This document shows, one piece after another, positions 12,403-17,727 of a stretch of DNA of 17,727 bases. The DNA is from a bacterium. Lineage in GTDB: Bacteria; Pseudomonadota; Alphaproteobacteria; Rs-D84. The stretch spans positions 1-17,727 of the forward strand of contig JAAVBR010000055.1 of the NCBI GenBank assembly GCA_014802705.1, given 5' to 3'. The notes below the pieces were generated by a model. That model was not told the DNA's origin and did not search any database. It was given only the letters and a program-made list of their open reading frames with translations. The position numbers and the translations under genes were made by a program. Every line of letters begins with the position of its first letter. Positions within the stretch are counted from its first letter, which is position 1.

Positions 12403-14163
12403 TCACAGGCGGGCGCCGAATCCAATGCGCTTGGCAAAGCCGGCGGATTTGCGGACGGCCAACAATTGTTCAATGCGATCGATGGTGAATTGGGTCGGGG
12501 TGTCTTCGCCATCGTTTTCCAGCAATTGCCGGCGCAAAATGGCGGTCAATTCACGCTGTAATTGGCGCACGCCGTCTTCGGATGTATGGTTGCGAATAAT
12601 GTGGCGAATGGCATCATCGGAAATATCGATGTTGTCGACGTTCCATCCGGTATCGCGGGCGGCGCGCGCAATCAAGTGTTCGCGGGCAATGGCCAACTTT
12701 TCATCTTCGCTGTATCCCGGGATTTCGATGATTTCCATACGATCCTTTAACGCACTGGATAAATTCAGGCTGTTGGCCGTGGCGATAAACATCACGTTGG
12801 ACAGGTCAAAGTCCACCTCTAGATAATGATCGCGGAATGTCTTGTTCTGTTCCGGGTCCAAGATTTCCAACAGGGCCGATTCCGGATCGCCGCGCCAATC
12901 GCGGCCCATCTTGTCGATTTCGTCCAGGACGATGACCGGGTTGTTGGTTTTACAGCGCTTTAACGCGTCCATAATACGGCCTGTCTGGGCACCGATATAG
13001 GTCTTGCGATGACCGCGAAAATGGGCCTCGTCCGAAATGCCGCCCAGGGAAATGCGGCTGTATTTGCGGCCCAAGGCATTCGCAATCGATTGCCCCAGGG
13101 ATGTTTTCCCCACACCCGGCGCGCCGACCAGGCATAAAATGGTGCCACAATTGTTGCCGGTCTTTTTCATAACGGCAATGTGTTCCAGGATACGTTCCTT
13201 GACCGGCATCATCCCCGAATGGCGGGAATTTAAAACGTCGCGTGCGGTTTTTAAATCGATTTTGGCGGCCTTGTCCGATTTGTTCCACGGCATCGCCAAT
13301 AATTCGTCCAGGTATGCCTTTAACAACGCCCCATCATTGGACATTGGCGGCATGGATCGCATGCGGCGCCATTCGGACATGGCTTTTTCCCGTGCCTCGC
13401 GCGGCATGCCCGAACGCTCAATTTTTCGGCGCAGATTTTCCGAATCCACTTCGTCATTATCGTCGCCCATTTCGCGTTGGATGGCGCGCATTTTTTCTTG
13501 CAAAATCGCCTCGCGCCGGCCATTTTCCATTTGTTGATGAATGCGGCGATTGATGGAATCTTCGATTTTGGCGGTTTCCATCATCAAATTCACCTGTTCC
13601 ATCAAAATGGTCAGTTTTTCCCGCCACGTGTTTGCCGCCAAAATTTTGACCGCCACATCCGTGTCCAGATCAATCATCTGGGTCATGGCGTCGATAAACG
13701 CGGGCAGGGGATAGTTCTGGATAATGGCGCGCAGTTTGTCCATCTTGATCTTGCGCGTGTTGGCCATCGATTGCATATTCTTGGCGATTTTATCGCGCAG
13801 GGCGATATTTTGTTCATCGTCCATATCGTCCGTGATCTGGATCGGCGTGGCATTGGCGATAAAGGTCCCGTCCACCACCGCCATGTCGGTCAGATTTACC
13901 GCATCCGTCGTGCGAAATACGGCGTGAATTGTGCCGTCTGGCATGCGTAACACCTGGGCAATATCGCCCAGGGTCCCGGTGGCATACAGGTCATCGGGGC
14001 TGGTCGGGTAATTCCACGAATGCTGGGCCACCAAGACCAAACGTTGGTTTAATTTGGTCGCGGCCTCAACACACGCAATGGACACCGGATTGTCCACATA
14101 AACCGGCACCGTCAGGCCGGGATGCACAACCAAATCACGAAGCGGTAAAATATAATCTTTCAT
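12403..14163 (-). CDS. lon: Lon-like AAA+ protein lacking the protease domain
   Basis: A 586-aa protein; typical bacterial Lon is about 780-820 aa. The N-terminal substrate-binding (LAN) domain begins YILPLRDLVVHPGLTVPVYVDN. A coiled region follows, with REAILQEKMRAIQREMG. The AAA+ module is intact: Walker A GAPGVGKT (347-354), pore loop region (YIGAQTGRI), Walker B VIVLDEID (410-417), sensor-1 Asn464 (IATANS), R475 (LKDRMEII), then the small helical domain DDAIRHIIRNHTSEDGVRQLQREL. The chain stops at AKRIGFGARL, where the Ser-Lys protease domain should begin. The next gene follows after 21 bp and no protease sequence lies downstream in any frame I checked. It should be able to bind ATP and remodel proteins, but not cut them. 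It is the first gene of a six-gene operon. Confidence 0.9.
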   Translation of the reverse strand: MKDYILPLRDLVVHPGLTVPVYVDNPVSIACVEAATKLNQRLVLVAQHSWNYPTSPDDLYATGTLGDIAQVLRMPDGTIHAVFRTTDAVNLTDMAVVDGTFIANATPIQITDDMDDEQNIALRDKIAKNMQSMANTRKIKMDKLRAIIQNYPLPAFIDAMTQMIDLDTDVAVKILAANTWREKLTILMEQVNLMMETAKIEDSINRRIHQQMENGRREAILQEKMRAIQREMGDDNDEVDSENLRRKIERSGMPREAREKAMSEWRRMRSMPPMSNDGALLKAYLDELLAMPWNKSDKAAKIDLKTARDVLNSRHSGMMPVKERILEHIAVMKKTGNNCGTILCLVGAPGVGKTSLGQSIANALGRKYSRISLGGISDEAHFRGHRKTYIGAQTGRIMDALKRCKTNNPVIVLDEIDKMGRDWRGDPESALLEILDPEQNKTFRDHYLEVDFDLSNVMFIATANSLNLSSALKDRMEIIEIPGYSEDEKLAIAREHLIARAARDTGWNVDNIDISDDAIRHIIRNHTSEDGVRQLQRELTAILRRQLLENDGEDTPTQFTIDRIEQLLAVRKSAGFAKRIGFGARL

Positions 14164-14172
14164 AGCCGTGTA

Positions 14173-14201
14173 AATATAGACTATTTTTGTAAATTTTCAA
14201 G
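14173..14201 (-). promoter_or_regulatory. Promoter of the lon-like operon, near-leaderless
   Basis: On the minus strand TTGAAA (14200-14195), 16-bp spacer, TATATT (14178-14173), only 9 nt before the ATG, which leaves a leader of a few bases. Read as CTTGAAA...CTATATT it also resembles alphaproteobacterial RpoH (heat-shock) promoters, which would suit a Lon homologue; that choice is inference. Confidence 0.55.
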
Positions 14202-14216
14202 GTAAATAAAAATCCC

Positions 14217-14640
14217 CCGTCTTTCAGCCCCCGCGCGAGCAGGGTTCGCGTTCGCTCACGCGCCTATAACCTGGATCCCGCGATCGAGTCGCGGGATGAC
14301 AGCATTGTTCTTTATTTTCCAGGAACTTAAAAACCTTTGTCATTCCGTGGCTCGACCACGGAATCCAGGTCATAAAAGTGTGAGCGTACGCGAACACAAA
14401 TTCTAAAGACCACCCCGGCCTGCGGCCACCCCTCCACAGGAGGGGAACTGAGCACTGTTTTTAAGAACTTAAAGAACGGCCTAAGTTCTCCTCCTGTGGA
14501 GGAGTACCCCGAAGGGGGGAGGTGGTCTTTTCCCGACACCCCGCCGGTTTCACCGGCACCCCTCTTGCCAGAGGGGAACTCAACGCACCGTCATCCCGGC
14601 GACGCCGGTACATTATCTGAACTCTGAAAACTGCACTCTA
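14217..14640. repeat. Second nest of intergenic palindromic repeats (about 420 bp, no gene)
   Basis: No credible gene is seen. Units: 14227-14249, the reverse complement of the 23-bp palindromic element at 8692; hairpins TGGATCCCGCGA...TCGCGGGATGACAG (14272-14302) and TGTCATTCCGTGG...CCACGGAATCCAGG (14339-14370), which are inverted to each other; AAAGACCACCCC to GGAGGGGAACT (14405-14449), inverted against 14484-14530 (AGTTCTCCTCC to GGTGGTCTTT); and GACACCCCGCC to GAGGGGAACTC (14534-14581), nearly the same as 8391-8433. A GTCATCCCGGCGACGCCGG fragment follows at 14590. Confidence 0.65.
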
Positions 14641-14641
14641 T

Positions 14642-14708
14642 AAAAAATCCCGCCCAGGGTTCACCCACGCAAACCTTGTTTGCGCGGGGGCCGAAAGGCG
14701 GGGATTTT
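14642..14708 (-). terminator. Amidase terminator with an enlarged, repeat-filled loop
   Basis: AAAAAATCCCGCC (14642-14654) pairs with GGCGGGGATTTTT (14697-14709). The usual 3-6 nt loop is replaced by about 40 nt containing GCAAACCTTGTTTGCGCGGG (14669-14688), a copy of the palindromic element seen at 8692 and 14227. Confidence 0.6.
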
Positions 14709-15856
14709 TACACATCAAAATTATAGGCTTTGACAGATTTGACGATCGCGGCAACCAATTTATCCTGGTGCGCGGCAGATGCCAATAACTTTTCTTCGTT
14801 CGCGTTCGACAGGTGTCCCAATTCCAACAACGCCCCCGGCACCGTCGACCGCAGCACCGCAAACGGCGCATGGCGCACGCCCGGGCCCGGTTGCTGGGTA
14901 ATGCTGGCGTTGCGGAATGATTTATTACATCCGGTGGCGTATTCCTCGCTCATTTCCGCAACGGCATGCTGTTGCAAGGACGAGAGCGCCACACGAATTT
15001 CCTTTTCAAAATTGGTAAAGCCCTGGACATCAATCTTGTCCGCGGCATTTTCCGCCTCGGCCAATTTGCGGGCCTCTTCGTCCGACGCCTTTTCCGACAG
15101 AGTATAAATCGAAAAGCCCTTGACCGCGCGGCTGGGGTTCGCATTGGCATGCAGCGACAGGAACAAATCCGCCTTTTTCTTTTCCGCGATAGAGGCCCGT
15201 TCGGCCAGTTTCAGGTATACGTCCGTACTGCGCGTCAGGTACGTTTGGAACCCCGCCGCGTCCAGTTGGGCTTTCAATTTCTTGGCCACCGACAGCACCA
15301 CCGTTTTTTCCCGGGTTCCCCCCTTGCCGATACAGCCCGGATCCTTGCCCCCGTGGCCGGCATCAATCACAATAATCCGTTTTTGCGTGGCCGCGCGCGA
15401 TGCGCCGTCATTGGCCGCCGTCACCGTAATGGGCGCCCCGGCCGCAAAATCCAAAACCAAGCGGTAATCGTTATCCCCATTGGGATCCAACACCATAATC
15501 TGATTTTTCGGGATGGTGCCGATGGATTTTGTCAATGTCGCCGTGATTTCCAGGCGATCGCCCGCCTGGGCCTGGGTTAAATTCTTGATCAACGTGTTGG
15601 CGGCCAATTTGGGCTTAATTGATGTGTTTGCGGGCGTGTTGGCCAGACTCACCACCAATTTATTTTCCGGATATGACAACGTGTACGACGGCCGCATCGC
15701 GGTTTCAATCACCAGGCGCGTTTTATTGCCAGGCTGCACCCCGGTTCGCATAGATTTTACAGAATTGCGCGCTGCAAACGCCACCCGTGGCATAAACCCG
15801 AGGGCACAGACCCCCATACCGGTAACCTTTAAAAGACAGCGTCTGGATACTTTCAT
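14708..15856 (-). CDS. amiC: N-acetylmuramoyl-L-alanine amidase (AmiC-type), Tat-exported
   Basis: A 382-aa protein. The N-terminus has a twin-arginine motif SRRCLLK (4-10), a weakly hydrophobic stretch and a VAFAA cleavage region (25-29), so Tat export is likely, as for E. coli AmiA and AmiC. Residues about 30-145 fit an AMIN domain (septal and peptidoglycan targeting): RLVIETAMRPSYTLSYPENKLVVSL and YRLVLDFA. Residues about 158-380 form the Amidase_3 catalytic domain, with zinc ligands and catalytic Glu visible: H168 (DAGHGGKDPG), E183 (GTREKTVVLS), H236 (SLHANAN) and E345 (LLELGHLSN). It cleaves the amide between MurNAc and the stem peptide during daughter-cell separation. It is monocistronic. 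The symbol is chosen for architecture; amiA or amiB cannot be excluded. Confidence 0.93.
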   Translation of the reverse strand: MKVSRRCLLKVTGMGVCALGFMPRVAFAARNSVKSMRTGVQPGNKTRLVIETAMRPSYTLSYPENKLVVSLANTPANTSIKPKLAANTLIKNLTQAQAGDRLEITATLTKSIGTIPKNQIMVLDPNGDNDYRLVLDFAAGAPITVTAANDGASRAATQKRIIVIDAGHGGKDPGCIGKGGTREKTVVLSVAKKLKAQLDAAGFQTYLTRSTDVYLKLAERASIAEKKKADLFLSLHANANPSRAVKGFSIYTLSEKASDEEARKLAEAENAADKIDVQGFTNFEKEIRVALSSLQQHAVAEMSEEYATGCNKSFRNASITQQPGPGVRHAPFAVLRSTVPGALLELGHLSNANEEKLLASAAHQDKLVAAIVKSVKAYNFDV

Positions 15857-15867
15857 TTTACGCGCAA

Positions 15868-15896
15868 ATTATATCAAAAATCGGCCCCACACGCAA
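15868..15896 (-). promoter_or_regulatory. Promoter of the amidase gene, near-leaderless
   Basis: On the minus strand TTGCGT (15896-15891), 17-bp spacer, TATAAT (15873-15868), with the ATG only 11 nt after the -10 box. The leader would be about 4 nt and there is no Shine-Dalgarno. Confidence 0.75.
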
Positions 15897-15902
15897 GTAT
15901 TC

Positions 15903-15932
15903 AAAAAAAATTAAACCACCGATAAACGGTGG
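15903..15932 (-). terminator. Hairpin with T-tract on the minus strand
   Basis: CCACCG (15916-15921), loop ATAAA, CGGTGG (15927-15932). On the minus strand it is followed by TTTAATTTTTTTT. It lies 10 bp beyond the tRNA-3'-like sequence at 15942, the same order as tRNA-Arg and its terminator. Confidence 0.55.
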
Positions 15933-15941
15933 CCGAATTTT

Positions 15942-15973
15942 TGGTGCACCCGGTTCGCGTGCCTCGATACGCA
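15942..15973 (-). other. Possible decayed tRNA 3' end
   Basis: TGGTGCACCCGG (15942-15953) is identical to the CCA end and acceptor strand of tRNA-Arg (16138-16149), 196 bp away in the same orientation. The adjacent GCGT/ACGC pairing on the minus strand could be a ruined T arm. I read it as a remnant of a duplicated tRNA gene; an attachment-site duplicate is the alternative. Confidence 0.35.
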
Positions 15974-16030
15974 TCAATAAAAATCACAAAAAACTCTGAT
16001 TAAAAACATCCGTTTTTTGGATTTTTCTAA

Positions 16031-16102
16031 ATGCGTATTCTCGTATTGGCACTGGCGCTATCGCTGGTGCCGATCGCGCCGGGACATTTCATAGATAAAT
16101 AA
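16031..16102 (+). CDS. Possible hydrophobic micro-ORF (23 aa)
   Basis: ATG at 16031 opens MRILVLALALSLVPIAPG followed by HFIDK and TAA, then a perfect terminator at 16102-16129. The composition is that of a small membrane peptide or a bare signal sequence. There is no good Shine-Dalgarno and no clear promoter. The start codon lies in an inverted repeat: ATACGCAT (15966-15973) pairs with ATGCGTAT (16031-16038), and the flanking A/T stretches also pair. It could also be the fossil 5' end of a lost secreted-protein gene. The call is weak. Confidence 0.3.
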   Translation: MRILVLALALSLVPIAPGHFIDK

Positions 16103-16129
16103 AAAAATTCCCCTGATGGGGAATTTTTT
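16102..16129 (-). terminator. Bidirectional terminator after tRNA-Arg
   Basis: AAAAAATTCCCC, loop TGAT, GGGGAATTTTTT, a perfect 12-bp stem. On the minus strand it lies 8 nt after the tRNA CCA end; on the plus strand it follows the micro-ORF stop. Confidence 0.85.
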
Positions 16130-16137
16130 ATTTATTC

Positions 16138-16214
16138 TGGTGCACCCGGCGCGATTCGAACGCGCAATCCCCGCCTTCGGAGGGCGATGCTCTATCCAGT
16201 TGAGCCACGGGTGC
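16138..16214 (-). tRNA. tRNA-Arg(CCG)
   Basis: A 77-nt cloverleaf with encoded CCA: acceptor GCACCCG/CGGGTGC, D arm GCTC-AACTGGATA-GAGC, anticodon stem TCGCC/GGCGG with loop CTCCGAA (anticodon CCG, reading CGG), T arm GCGCG-TTCGAAT-CGCGC. Confidence 0.93.
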
Positions 16215-16227
16215 AAATACGGGACCT

Positions 16228-16255
16228 ATTATAACCGAATTTATTCAAAAATCAA
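16228..16255 (-). promoter_or_regulatory. Promoter of tRNA-Arg
   Basis: On the minus strand TTGATT (16255-16250), 16-bp spacer, TATAAT (16233-16228), then a GC-rich AGGTCCCG discriminator 13 nt before the mature tRNA. Confidence 0.7.
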
Positions 16256-16265
16256 TCACCAAATT

Positions 16266-16289
16266 AAAGCCCCGTTAAACGGGGCTTTT
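16266..16289 (-). terminator. Terminator of the ABC exporter gene
   Basis: AAAGCCCCGTT, AACGGGGCTTT: an almost uninterrupted inverted repeat 6 bp after the stop at 16296. Confidence 0.8.
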
Positions 16290-16295
16290 GATCGC

Positions 16296-17727
16296 TTACT
16301 GCTTGCGGGGTTTAGACTGCTTTTTGAACTGCATGTCATACAGGGCGCGGTATGCCCCGCCTTCGATGCCCACCAATTCATCATGCGTGCCCATTTCCAC
16401 GATTTCCCCGTGGTTGATCACCGCAATCTTGGACGCGTTGCGGATCGTGGACAGACGGTGCGCAATCACGAACACGGTCTTGTCCTGCATCAGGTTTTCA
16501 ATCGCCTTTTGCACGACGGCCTCGGCCCGGTTGTCCAGGGCAGATGTAGCCTCGTCCAGGATCAAGATCGGCGCATTTTTCAAGAACGCCCGCGCGATGG
16601 CCACGCGCTGTTTCTGGCCGCCGGACAACAAGATGCCCCGTTCCCCAATCTGGGTATCAACGCCGTCTTTCAGATCCCGGATAAAATCATCCAAATAGGC
16701 CATTTTGATGGCGTTTTGCAATTCTTCTTCGGTGGCGTTTTCGTTGCCCAACATAATGTTTTCGCGAATGGTTCCGGAAAACAGGAAGTTATCCTGGAAC
16801 ACCACCGCAATGTTGCGCCGCAGGGATTTCAGGGTAATGTCGCGAATATCCGTCCCATCAATCAGAATCGCCCCACTGGTCACGTCATAGAAACGCGGCA
16901 ACAGGCTGACCAGCGTGGATTTCCCGCCACCGGAATTTCCGACCAGGGCGATGGTTTCCCCCTGGTGCGCGGTCAAATTGATATGCTTTAACACCGGGGC
17001 GTTCGGCACATATTCAAAGCCCAAATCACGGAATTCAATCGTGGACAGTTTCCCGTCAAAGGTCTTGGCCCCCTTGCGATCACGGATGGCCGGTTCCCGC
17101 CCCAACAGGTCAAACACGCGTTCAATCGCCATAAACGACATCAAAACCGAATTATAGTTGTTCCCAATGCTCTTCATCGGGGTGTACAACATGATCAACG
17201 CGGTCAAGAAGGACACGAACGCCCCGCTGGTGATCACATTGTTCAGGATCAGGAATGATCCAAACCAAATCGCCAACCCAATCCCGAATGACAACACCAC
17301 GTGCATCACCGGGGTGATCCAACGCGTGCGCTGTAACATTTTAATGCGCAATTTAAACACATTTTCCAACACGCCACAGAACTTGTTTTCCTGGCACTGT
17401 TCCAGGTTGTACGACATAATCGTCTTGTTCCCGGCAAAGGTTTCATTATACGCCGTCAACAGGGACGAATCGGCGGCGATGGATTTGCTCATCACCGCGT
17501 TCAATTTGCGGCGCACCGTCGTCATCGGCAACAGGGCCACCACCAACACCGTCACGCACACCAACGCCAATTGCCATGATGTATAGAACAGCACAAAGAT
17601 CAACGAAATCGCGGTAAACAATTTCTGGACAAAGGTTTTCAGGTTATTCAGTAGGCCTGAACACGCCATATCCGCATTGTTGTTAAACATATAAATGACG
17701 TCGCCGGAATTGCGTTTGTTAAAGAAA
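16296..17727 (-). CDS. MsbA-type ABC exporter, 5' part outside the window
   Basis: The frame stays open to the window edge: 12 more codons before the first visible Met read FFNKRNSGDVIY, which matches the FFxxxxxGxxxxR loop of MsbA-like transporters. The gene is therefore partial and 17690 is not its start. What is visible is the later part of the membrane domain (hydrophobic stretches FTAISLIFVLFYTSWQLALV and VLSFGIGLAIWFGSFLIL) and a complete nucleotide-binding domain. The latter has Walker A GNSGGGKST, Q loop VVFQDNFLF, signature LSGGQKQRVAIARA, Walker B ILILDEATSALD and H loop IAHRLSTI. It is a homodimeric half-transporter, probably flipping lipid A-core or exporting hydrophobic compounds; the substrate cannot be told from the sequence. 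The C-terminus is basic (KKQSKPRKQ). Confidence 0.93.
   Translation of the reverse strand, partial: FFNKRNSGDVIYMFNNNADMACSGLLNNLKTFVQKLFTAISLIFVLFYTSWQLALVCVTVLVVALLPMTTVRRKLNAVMSKSIAADSSLLTAYNETFAGNKTIMSYNLEQCQENKFCGVLENVFKLRIKMLQRTRWITPVMHVVLSFGIGLAIWFGSFLILNNVITSGAFVSFLTALIMLYTPMKSIGNNYNSVLMSFMAIERVFDLLGREPAIRDRKGAKTFDGKLSTIEFRDLGFEYVPNAPVLKHINLTAHQGETIALVGNSGGGKSTLVSLLPRFYDVTSGAILIDGTDIRDITLKSLRRNIAVVFQDNFLFSGTIRENIMLGNENATEEELQNAIKMAYLDDFIRDLKDGVDTQIGERGILLSGGQKQRVAIARAFLKNAPILILDEATSALDNRAEAVVQKAIENLMQDKTVFVIAHRLSTIRNASKIAVINHGEIVEMGTHDELVGIEGGAYRALYDMQFKKQSKPRKQ

Noticed and set aside
15942..16149. Integrated prophage or genomic island bounded by tRNA att sites
   Set aside because: The unit is under 200 bp with no integrase or cargo; only a remnant or tiny element is tenable.

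Overview
The window reads as chromosomal DNA of a bacterium, most probably an uncultured host- or gut-associated alphaproteobacterium. This rests on sigma70-type promoters with TTGCA/TTGCG -35 boxes, the housekeeping gene set (xerC/D-type recombinase, trpS, lon homologue, tsaB, rimI, radC, amidase, MsbA-type exporter, two tRNAs) and secreted cysteine-rich surface proteins. The lineage is inference; the gene content is read from the sequence. Nearly all housekeeping genes lie on the minus strand. The plus strand carries two small secreted-protein genes, a PIF1-like helicase and possibly a micro-ORF.

The most interesting part is bases 138-1833. Two related cassettes stand in tandem, each made of a sigma70 promoter, a pair of inverted recombination-like sites and a small cysteine-containing secreted protein gene. 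The sites have a 15-bp arm (TATGCCTAATCCAAA), a 6-bp spacer and an inverted arm. In cassette 1 the Shine-Dalgarno, GTG start codon and most of the signal peptide are present on the WRONG strand (270 down to 208), between the two sites. Inverting the segment by exchange at the shared octamer CAAACGTC (minus strand 215-208, plus strand 287-294) fuses them exactly in frame to the gene and gives a complete 26-residue signal peptide. I interpret this as a phase-variation switch in the OFF position that moves the translation start plus secretion signal rather than the promoter. In cassette 2 a 36-bp palindrome followed by a T-tract lies between promoter and gene. Inversion would replace the T-tract with a purine-rich tract, so it looks like an invertible terminator. 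A tyrosine recombinase gene (1844-2764) ends 10 bp beyond the second gene.

Rest of the layout: a SIMPL-domain lipoprotein and xerC (overlapping ATGA) form an operon. A hypothetical gene and trpS form another. A 974-aa cysteine-rich secreted protein follows (5232-8156), then tRNA-Ile(CAU), a 420-bp nest of intergenic palindromic repeats, and the helicase. A minus-strand operon runs lon-like > two hypotheticals > tsaB > rimI > radC. A second repeat-rich gap (14200-14640) precedes a Tat-exported N-acetylmuramoyl-L-alanine amidase. Last come a possible tRNA remnant and micro-ORF, tRNA-Arg(CCG) and a partial MsbA-type ABC exporter running off the window end. The lon homologue is 586 aa and stops after the AAA+ module: it has no protease domain.

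All recombination claims are inferred from sequence architecture. They need reads spanning the junctions, or PCR of both orientations, to be proven.
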